Source: Chloroflexota bacterium (GTDB taxonomy: Bacteria; Chloroflexota; UBA6077; CF-72). From it: a stretch of DNA of 10,944 nt. This document shows, one piece after another, positions 6,610-10,944 of this stretch. Where the stretch lies: the NCBI GenBank assembly GCA_019247135.1, contig JAFAPL010000832.1:1-10944 (forward strand), read 5' to 3'. Position 1 is the first letter of the stretch; each line of letters opens with the position of its first letter. The translations under genes were made by a program, and so were the position numbers. The notes under the pieces are model-generated. The model was not told the origin of the DNA, ran no database searches, and saw only the letters and a list, made by a program, of their open reading frames with translations.

Positions 6610-7910
6610 TGGTCAAGGTCTCGCATCACCAGGCCCGCGGGTGGCTTTGGGTAGAAGTACGTCGACTTCTCGGGCATCCGATCGTGTGCATCGGCCACCG
6701 CCAGCACGGAGCTGACCGGCGTCGGATTGAGGAACACCGCCGCCGAAGCTTCACCTGTGCGGACCGCGTCGAAGGCTGCGTGCGGGTCCCGCGTATACGC
6801 CAGGACGTCGTCTCGACGCAGCCCGGTCTCGGCGACGATCCGGTCGAGCACCAGCGCATGCAGCAGCGCCACGTCGAGAGACTTCCACGCATCCGATCGA
6901 TCGGAGGGCAAGGCATCGGGGGGCGGTTTTCGACCACGCAGCTCCAGCAGCCCGAACAGGTCGAGATGACCGAGCCCGACGATGCCGAACGCGGGGCCCA
7001 GGCGTCCCGTGCTCGCCAGCTGCTGCATGAGCGCATCGATCTGTTCGGGCGGAGCGTCTTCCCAGATCGGGTAGTACTCGACGTGGAAGATGTCGGCCCA
7101 CTCGGTCTCGACGTCTTCCAGTCCCAGGCGTCCATCGAGGTGGAGCAGCAGCCTGTGCGTCGGCAGCACCAGCAGTCCTGGATCTTCGGCCTGCGTGATC
7201 GCTGCCAGGACGCCGGCCGCACCCTTCACGCTGTGCGCCTCATCTCGGAACGCCAGGCAGGTCTCGTATCGGTGATGGCCGTCCGCGATGTAGAGGGGCC
7301 CGGCACTTTCAAATGCCTGTTGAACCGCCGCGACCATAGACGGATCGGAAATTCGCCATAGACGATGTCGTTCGCCACGCCAGTGGATGTCGATCTCGGG
7401 CGGTCGCTGTTCGGCACTTGCCCAGGCCTGGGAAACCGCGTCGGGCGTCTCACGCTGGAGCACCCAGATCGGACTGACATTCAGGTGCGTGCTGCGCAAC
7501 AGGTCGAGTCGATCTTGCTTCGGGGCTGGCATGGTCTGCTCGTGAGGCAGAACGGTTTCCGCGCTCCACGGCTCGAGCGCCAGCGCGCCGATGAGATCAC
7601 GCCTCTGATACGTCTGACCGCCGTACTCGAATTCGGTTGCCGACAAGTAATAAGACGGCGCGTCATCCTGCCCTAGAATGCCCTTTTCTCGCCACGCCGC
7701 GAGCTCTTCTGCCGCCAGCGCGTAGCGGCTGCCAGGCCGATCAGGCGCGTCACTCGGCAGCTCCAGGTGCACCGCGTTGTACGGCGATGCTGCCTCCAGC
7801 TCGGCCTGCTCGCGCGGAGCAATGACGTCGTATGGCGGACTCAGCAGGCGTTCGAGCTCGCCAGCGCGTTGCGTATATCGCAGGCCAGCAAAAGGCAAAA
7901 CGGACGGCAA
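6606..7910 (-). CDS. DUF1015 (COG4198) family protein
   Basis: A 434-residue full-length member of the DUF1015 family. Hallmarks are LPFAGLRYT at 5-13, LLSPPYDVI at 22-30, SPYNAVHLELP at 42-52, LPHEQTMPAPKQDRLDLLRS at 121-140, LYIADGHHRYET at 206-217, and the C-terminal MPEKSTYFYPKPPAGLV at 412-428. Function is not established. From memory, members often sit near serine biosynthesis genes in anaerobes, but no such gene is seen here. No signal peptide or membrane segment is apparent, so it is likely cytoplasmic. The start is TTG at 7910, with a weak GGAG about 12 nt upstream. It overlaps the downstream GNAT gene by 4 bp and heads that two-gene unit. The promoter region contains a palindrome with a TTGACA hexamer facing this gene. 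Confidence 0.93.
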   Translation of the reverse strand: MPSVLPFAGLRYTQRAGELERLLSPPYDVIAPREQAELEAASPYNAVHLELPSDAPDRPGSRYALAAEELAAWREKGILGQDDAPSYYLSATEFEYGGQTYQRRDLIGALALEPWSAETVLPHEQTMPAPKQDRLDLLRSTHLNVSPIWVLQRETPDAVSQAWASAEQRPPEIDIHWRGERHRLWRISDPSMVAAVQQAFESAGPLYIADGHHRYETCLAFRDEAHSVKGAAGVLAAITQAEDPGLLVLPTHRLLLHLDGRLGLEDVETEWADIFHVEYYPIWEDAPPEQIDALMQQLASTGRLGPAFGIVGLGHLDLFGLLELRGRKPPPDALPSDRSDAWKSLDVALLHALVLDRIVAETGLRRDDVLAYTRDPHAAFDAVRTGEASAAVFLNPTPVSSVLAVADAHDRMPEKSTYFYPKPPAGLVMRDLDQ

Positions 7911-7943
7911 ACCGCGAGTCTTCTCCGCGACCAGTTAGCAGGT

Positions 7944-7963
7944 CTTGACATCAGCATGTCAAG
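7944..7963. promoter_or_regulatory. Palindrome CTTGACAT-CAGC-ATGTCAAG in the divergent intergenic region
   Basis: Perfect 8-bp arms separated by 4 nt. Each arm contains TTGACA, the sigma-70 -35 consensus, reading outward on opposite strands. It lies 34 bp upstream of the DUF1015 start and 110 bp upstream of the LysM lipoprotein start. On the minus strand a weak GCTAAC -10 sits about 17 bp further on. On the plus strand no good -10 is found at the right spacing. It is a likely operator or bidirectional promoter element; the regulator is unknown. Confidence 0.55.
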
Positions 7964-8002
7964 TCGTGCCACGTAGGCTTCCGGTCGATAGTGGTGCCTC
8001 TA

Positions 8003-8008
8003 TATACT
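8003..8008 (+). promoter_or_regulatory. Candidate -10 box (TATACT) for the LysM lipoprotein gene
   Basis: TATACT matches the -10 consensus at five of six positions and lies in an AT-rich patch unusual for this window. The -35 region 17-18 bp upstream (around 7979-7985) is poor. Transcription from about 8015 would leave a 5' leader near 60 nt ending in a strong Shine-Dalgarno. Confidence 0.5.
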
Positions 8009-8062
8009 GCCTCGCTATCCGAGTTCTCCGACTTTTAGCAATAAGAAGAAGAGAGAAACTCC

Positions 8063-8070
8063 AGGAGGGG
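8063..8070 (+). promoter_or_regulatory. Strong ribosome binding site (AGGAGGGG)
   Basis: AGGAGG begins 11 nt before ATG 8074, with 5 nt between the AGGAGG core and the ATG. It fixes the start of the LysM lipoprotein gene; the frame stays open upstream to 7945 without such a signal. It is the only clear full Shine-Dalgarno in the window. Confidence 0.85.
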
Positions 8071-8073
8071 AGC

Positions 8074-8511
8074 ATGCGCTTCAGCCATTCCCTCCGCATG
8101 TCGGGTCGGGCGGCGTGCACCGTGTTGTTGCTCGGCGTGGGGGTAGCGTGTGGTGGTGGTGCCGCATCCCCGACACCTACCGCCGGGGCGAACACGGCGG
8201 CCGCACCGGCCACGGTTGCCTCGCCCCAACGTCCGCCGCTTGCCTCGCCCGGGGCTTCGCCGGCCACGAGTGGCTCCCCAGGCGCGAGCGCGAGCCCGTC
8301 GCCCGCGGGGATTGTCGGCACGCCCGACGCCTCGGGCAACCGAACGTACGAGGTGCAGTCGGGTGACACGCTGGGCACCATTGCGCAGAAGTTCTATGGG
8401 GATCCAACGCAGTGGCGGCCGATCTACGACGCGAACAAGGACGCGATCGGCTCAGACCCGGACCAGCTGAAGCTCGGCATGCAGCTCAAGATCCCACCCA
8501 AGCCGTCCTAG
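8074..8511 (+). CDS. LysM-domain lipoprotein
   Basis: A 145-residue exported protein. Residues 1-26 form a signal peptide ([15 protein letters not shown], then the hydrophobic [10 protein letters not shown]) ending at Cys26 in the somewhat atypical lipobox GVAC, followed by GGG. Residues about 28-88 are a low-complexity Pro/Ala/Ser/Thr/Gly linker. Residues 91-140 form one LysM domain: [20 protein letters not shown], with [12 protein letters not shown] and [10 protein letters not shown]. LysM binds N-acetylglucosamine polymers such as peptidoglycan, so the protein is probably tethered to the membrane by lipid and bound to the wall. No catalytic domain is fused, so it may be a structural or adaptor protein. 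The start is set by the strong ribosome site. A small lipoprotein gene follows 90 bp downstream on the same strand. Confidence 0.9.
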   Translation: MRFSHSLRMSGRAACTVLLLGVGVACGGGAASPTPTAGANTAAAPATVASPQRPPLASPGASPATSGSPGASASPSPAGIVGTPDASGNRTYEVQSGDTLGTIAQKFYGDPTQWRPIYDANKDAIGSDPDQLKLGMQLKIPPKPS

Positions 8512-8587
8512 TCACAAAGCCGTCACCAGACGCGCGAGTTACGCGTTTGCGACACGGCCCAAGGCGGGGCCATATCCCTGGCGTGCC

Positions 8588-8593
8588 TACGAT
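8588..8593 (+). promoter_or_regulatory. Candidate -10 box (TACGAT) for the small lipoprotein gene
   Basis: TACGAT keeps the key first T, second A and last T of the -10 element and ends 8 nt before ATG 8602. No Shine-Dalgarno is present, consistent with a near-leaderless mRNA. No good -35 is seen at normal spacing. The 8512-8601 gap otherwise holds only weak hairpins. Confidence 0.35.
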
Positions 8594-8601
8594 CTTCAAA
8601 C

Positions 8602-8880
8602 ATGCGCTCGCGCCGCGTCCTCGCGTGCTTCGGCCTGCTTTGCGTGGGACTGACTGCCTGCGGTGGCACCCCGCGCGCCGCCAGCGCCGACCTGGGGCCG
8701 GTGCTTCAGCCCACGCCCGATCCGACGCTCGACGCCGTGGTGCGCGGCTTGCCTTCGGCGCTGGCCGGCGTCCAGCCGACACCTACGCCAACCCCTCAGC
8801 CGCCAGCGGCGCCCAGGTCGAAGCCCGCCCCGAGCAAGCCAAGCAGGCCAACCGCCAGTCCGACACGCGCGCGGCGCTAG
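8602..8880 (+). CDS. Small proline-rich lipoprotein, no known domain
   Basis: A 92-residue protein with a clear lipoprotein signal: MRSRR, a hydrophobic stretch (VLACFGLLCVGL) and the lipobox LTAC with Cys20, then GG. The mature part (about 72 residues) is disordered-looking. It has one short helical piece (TLDAVVRGLPSALAGV, about 42-57) and then a Pro/Thr/Ser/Lys/Arg-rich tail (PTPTPTPQPP onward). The tail ends very basic (TRARR) and could bind wall polymers or other anionic partners. The cysteine is followed by GG as in the LysM lipoprotein just upstream, and both have PTPT-type linkers, so a decayed or domainless relative is possible. ATG 8602 has no Shine-Dalgarno but a TACGAT box 8 nt before it. 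It could be part of the upstream transcript. The signal peptide makes it believable as a gene; function is unknown. Confidence 0.72.
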   Translation: MRSRRVLACFGLLCVGLTACGGTPRAASADLGPVLQPTPDPTLDAVVRGLPSALAGVQPTPTPTPQPPAAPRSKPAPSKPSRPTASPTRARR

Positions 8881-8923
8881 CGGGAATCCAGGGCCCTCGC
8901 GGGGCGTTGCAAACCTGGATGGC

Positions 8924-8929
8924 TATACT
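8924..8929 (+). promoter_or_regulatory. Candidate -10 box (TATACT) for trxB
   Basis: TATACT lies in the 73-bp gap between the small lipoprotein and trxB and ends 24 nt before ATG 8954. The -35 position 17 bp upstream reads GGGGCG, a poor match; a TTGCAA at 8907-8912 is too close (11 bp). It is identical to the hexamer upstream of the LysM gene. Confidence 0.45.
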
Positions 8930-8953
8930 CCGGAGAGATTGCAGGCGCAGCGT

Positions 8954-9946
8954 ATGACCGATTTTGCTCAGACTACTGATTGGGACGTCGTAATCGTCGG
9001 CGCCGGTCCTGCGGGTATGGCTGCCGCGCTCTACACGGGCCGCGCCAAGCTCAAGACGCTCTTGCTCGACCGCATGGGCGCCGGCGGCGGTCAACTCCTG
9101 AATACCGAGCTCATCGAAGACTATCCGGCCATCAAGAGCATCACCGGAAGCCAGATGGCTACTGACTTCGAGGAGCAGATCCGGGAGTTCGGCGTCGAGG
9201 TCACGTGGGGCGAGGTGACCGGCGTCGAGGCACGCGGCAATCGTCGCGTCGTGAAGACCGACGATACCGAGTATGTCAGCAAGACGGTCATCCTGACGAC
9301 TGGCGGCCTTCCGCGCAAGCTCGGCGTTCCGGGTGAGGTGGAGTTCGCCGGACGCGGCGTCAGTTATTGCGCCATCTGCGACGGCGCGTTCTTCAAGAAC
9401 CAGGTTCTGGCGGTGATCGGTGGCGGCGACAGCGCCGTCGAGGAGGCCACATTCCTGACGCGCTACGGCGAGAAGGTGTACATCGTTCACCGTCGGGACG
9501 AGTGGCGTGCTCAGAAGCTGCTGCAGGAGCGCGCGCTGGCGAACCCCAAGATCGTGCCCGTGTGGAACACGGTCGTCGAGGAGATCGGCGGCGCTGAGAA
9601 AGTCCAGTCGCTGCGGACCAGAAACCTGCAGACCGGCGAGGAAGGTCAACTGGAGGTCGGCGGCGTCTTCATCTACGTCGGTTTCATGCCCAACAGCGAC
9701 ATCTTCGGCCCCGAGTTCCCGAAGGACGACTCGGGTTTCCTGCTCACGGACGACAAGATGGAGACGCCCATCCCTGGCATCTACGTGTCTGGTGATGTGC
9801 GCAGCCAGTACGTCCGCCAGATCTCGAATGCGGTGGGCGATGCCACGACCGCGGCTGTCGCCGCGACGCGCTACATCGAGGAGCTCGACGCCACCGCGAG
9901 TCCTGAAGAGGCCGAGGCGGCCGAGCGGCTGATCGTCTCCGCCTGA
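8954..9946 (+). CDS. trxB: Thioredoxin reductase (NADPH, FAD)
   Basis: A 330-residue cytoplasmic flavoenzyme that passes electrons from NADPH to thioredoxin. The FAD-binding motif is VIVGAGPAGMAAALYTGRA at residues 13-31. MGAGGGQLLNTELIEDYP follows at 41-58. The redox pair CAIC is at Cys139 and Cys142 (YCAICDGAFF). The NADPH-binding motif is VIGGGDSAVEEA at 154-165, with HRRDEWRAQ at 179-187 supplying the phosphate-binding arginines. The C-terminal FAD motif is GIYVSGDVR at 275-283. Length and domain order are typical of low-molecular-weight TrxB. ATG 8954 was chosen; the frame stays open to 8663, but that part is the other frame of the small lipoprotein gene. An in-frame TTG at 8939 is a weaker alternative. 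The Rieske gene follows with overlap or near overlap. The electron acceptor could be a thioredoxin encoded elsewhere; the TlpA protein in this window is on the other side of the membrane. Confidence 0.96.
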   Translation: MTDFAQTTDWDVVIVGAGPAGMAAALYTGRAKLKTLLLDRMGAGGGQLLNTELIEDYPAIKSITGSQMATDFEEQIREFGVEVTWGEVTGVEARGNRRVVKTDDTEYVSKTVILTTGGLPRKLGVPGEVEFAGRGVSYCAICDGAFFKNQVLAVIGGGDSAVEEATFLTRYGEKVYIVHRRDEWRAQKLLQERALANPKIVPVWNTVVEEIGGAEKVQSLRTRNLQTGEEGQLEVGGVFIYVGFMPNSDIFGPEFPKDDSGFLLTDDKMETPIPGIYVSGDVRSQYVRQISNAVGDATTAAVAATRYIEELDATASPEEAEAAERLIVSA

Positions 9947-10257
9947 GCATCGAGTATGTTCGCGTCGCGCGTGTGGCCGACGTGCCGCCAGGCTGCGTCG
10001 TGCTGGTGCGCGCGGGCGAGCGGTTCTATGCGCTGGCGAACGTCGATGGCACGTTCTACGCGCTCGACAATAACTGCCCGCACAACGGCGGGCCGCTCGG
10101 TCGCGGGACGCTCGTTGGCCAGGACCTGACGTGCCCCTGGCACGGTTGGACCTGGGACGTGACGAGCGGCCGCAACCGCTGGCCGGGTAGCGACTGGCGC
10201 GCCGCGCGTGTGCCCGTGCGGATCATAGGCGACGAGGTCCAGCTGCCAGTACTCTGA
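9943..10257 (+). CDS. Rieske [2Fe-2S] ferredoxin-like protein
   Basis: A small soluble Rieske protein of about 104 residues. The cluster ligands are visible as CPHNGGPL and CPWHGWTWDV, that is C-x-H then C-x-x-H, spaced as in nitrite reductase small subunit and dioxygenase ferredoxins. GERFYALANVDGTFYALDN precedes them and VPVRIIGDEVQLPVL ends the fold. There is no signal peptide, so it is probably a cytoplasmic electron carrier; no oxygenase or nitrite reductase large subunit is in view. Start problem: the first canonical start is GTG 9973 (94 residues), which would cut off the first beta strand. The bases before it continue in frame as SIEYVRVARVADVPPG, a good match to the Rieske N-terminus. 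A CTG at 9943 overlaps the trxB TGA as CTGA and is the likeliest start, but this is inference. The MBL gene begins 4 bp after its stop. Confidence 0.88.
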   Translation: MSIEYVRVARVADVPPGCVVLVRAGERFYALANVDGTFYALDNNCPHNGGPLGRGTLVGQDLTCPWHGWTWDVTSGRNRWPGSDWRAARVPVRIIGDEVQLPVL

Positions 10258-10261
10258 GGGC

Positions 10262-10944
10262 GTGATCGAGTGCGTGCTGGCTCCGAATCCTGGACCAATG
10301 ACCGGTACAGGCACCAACACATGGCTGGTCCCGAATGGCTCAGGCGAGCTGGCCGTCATCGATCCCGGCCCGGACGACCCTGCTCACATCGACGCGATCG
10401 TGAAGGCGGCTGAACCGCTGGGCCGTATTCGCGCCGTGCTCGTCACGCACCGTCACGGCGATCATCTGCCCGCCGCCCTGCCCCTGAGCGAACGCACCGG
10501 GGCGCAGTTGTTCGGCCATGCGGACCTCCCCGGCGTCCAGCGCGCGCTCGCCGACGGGGAAACCGCGTTCGGCACCTTGAAGGCGCTCCAGACGCCGGGT
10601 CACACGCCCGAAAGCGTGTGTTACTTCGATCCAACTTCAGGCGCGCTGTTTACGGGCGATCTCGTCGCCGGCGTGGGAACGGTGGTCGTCGACCAGCTCG
10701 GGCCGTACATGGCCTCGCTCGAGCGTCTGCTCACGTTCGAGCCGCGCACCATCTATCCGGGTCATGGTCCAGTCGTCCAGGACGCGATCGGAAAATTACA
10801 GGAGTACCTGGACCACCGCAGACAGCGCGAACGGCAGGTCCTCGCCGGGCTGCCAGCGACCATCGATCAGCTCACCGCGAAGATCTACACCGACGTGCCG
10901 TCGAACCTGGTGCCCATGGCAGCACGCAACGTGAGCGCCTGCCT
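10262..10944 (+). CDS. Metallo-beta-lactamase-fold hydrolase, LACTB2-like, 3' end cut by window edge
   Basis: Open from GTG 10262 to the right edge (227 codons). It matches the LACTB2-type MBL group: VLAPNPGPMTGTGTNTWLV (5-23), VIDPGPDDPAHIDAI (32-46), the metal motif THRHGDHLPAAL at 62-73 giving His63, His65, Asp67 and His68, then TPGHTPES with His114, LFTGDLVAGVGTVVV with Asp133, and YPGHGPVV with His168. All dinuclear zinc ligands are present. After residue 185 a winged-helix tail typical of the group begins (RQVLAGLPATIDQLTAKIY). Known relatives act as endoribonucleases (human LACTB2) or general hydrolases; the substrate is not predictable. It begins 4 nt after the Rieske stop, so it is very probably in the trxB operon. 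GAGGG sits right before the GTG, too close for a normal ribosome site. A second GTG at 10274 is a less likely start. Confidence 0.92.
   Translation, partial: MIECVLAPNPGPMTGTGTNTWLVPNGSGELAVIDPGPDDPAHIDAIVKAAEPLGRIRAVLVTHRHGDHLPAALPLSERTGAQLFGHADLPGVQRALADGETAFGTLKALQTPGHTPESVCYFDPTSGALFTGDLVAGVGTVVVDQLGPYMASLERLLTFEPRTIYPGHGPVVQDAIGKLQEYLDHRRQRERQVLAGLPATIDQLTAKIYTDVPSNLVPMAARNVSAC

Noticed and set aside
6013..7361. Plus-strand open frames opposite the GNAT and DUF1015 genes
   Set aside because: The minus-strand genes carry all expected family motifs; the plus frames do not.
7945..8073. N-terminal extension of the LysM lipoprotein frame
   Set aside because: It would put the signal peptide internally; a strong Shine-Dalgarno fixes ATG 8074.
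8530..8546. Hairpin ACGCG-N7-CGCGT after the LysM gene as terminator
   Set aside because: Stem of only 5 bp and no real T-run; GGCCC/GGGCC nearby is equally weak.
8663..8953. N-terminal extension of the TrxB frame
   Set aside because: It is the other frame of the small lipoprotein gene and adds nearly 100 non-family residues before the FAD motif.
8783..9649. Minus-strand open frame of 288 codons
   Set aside because: It is antisense to trxB, whose motifs are complete; high-GC codon bias keeps the opposite frame open.
1..10944. Search for tRNA or rRNA genes, CRISPR arrays, insertion sequences, integrases or toxin-antitoxin pairs
   Set aside because: None seen by reading; gene content is ordinary chromosomal housekeeping and composition is even throughout.

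Overview
The window is a GC-rich, densely packed bacterial chromosomal segment. Nothing in it looks mobile, phage-derived or like CRISPR. It suggests a Chloroflexota-type bacterium, with a high-GC actinobacterium or a related lineage as the alternative. The reasons are the high GC, the Thr/Pro/Ser-rich lipoprotein linkers, the fused DnaQ-like/GIY-YIG nuclease, a sigma-70 factor with almost no region 1.1, common GTG/TTG starts and very few Shine-Dalgarno motifs. The lineage is inferred from gene style, not from a marker gene.

Left part (1-1501): a split version of the bifunctional folate enzyme FTCD. Glutamate formimidoyltransferase (minus strand, cut off by the left edge) and a FTCD-C/FchA-type cyclodeaminase-cyclohydrolase (plus strand) are divergent, with start codons only 10 bp apart. 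Together they would move the formimino group of formiminoglutamate onto tetrahydrofolate and convert it to methenyl-THF.

Second part (1481-5044): a minus-strand pair, a membrane-anchored TlpA/ResA-like thioredoxin followed by a nuclease. The nuclease has a DnaQ-like exonuclease domain whose metal ligands are replaced, fused to an intact UvrC-like GIY-YIG domain. Divergent from tlpA is a 407-residue protein of unknown function.

Third part (5041-7910): minus-strand genes for a primary-type sigma-70 factor, a GNAT acetyltransferase and a DUF1015 protein. The last two overlap by 4 bp and are probably co-transcribed. The sigma gene and the 407-residue gene meet tail to tail and share one CTAG for both stop codons.

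Right part (7944-10944): a divergent intergenic region with a perfect 8-bp-arm palindrome, then plus-strand genes for a LysM lipoprotein, a small proline-rich lipoprotein, thioredoxin reductase, a Rieske ferredoxin-like protein and a metallo-beta-lactamase-fold hydrolase (cut off by the right edge). The last three lie almost end to end and form a likely redox/housekeeping operon.

No clearly new defence or mobile system is visible. The best leads are the decayed exonuclease domain kept next to an intact GIY-YIG nuclease, the probable non-canonical (CTG) start of the Rieske gene, the two palindromes upstream of minus-strand genes, and recurrent TAnnnT boxes 6-10 nt before start codons that suggest leaderless transcripts.
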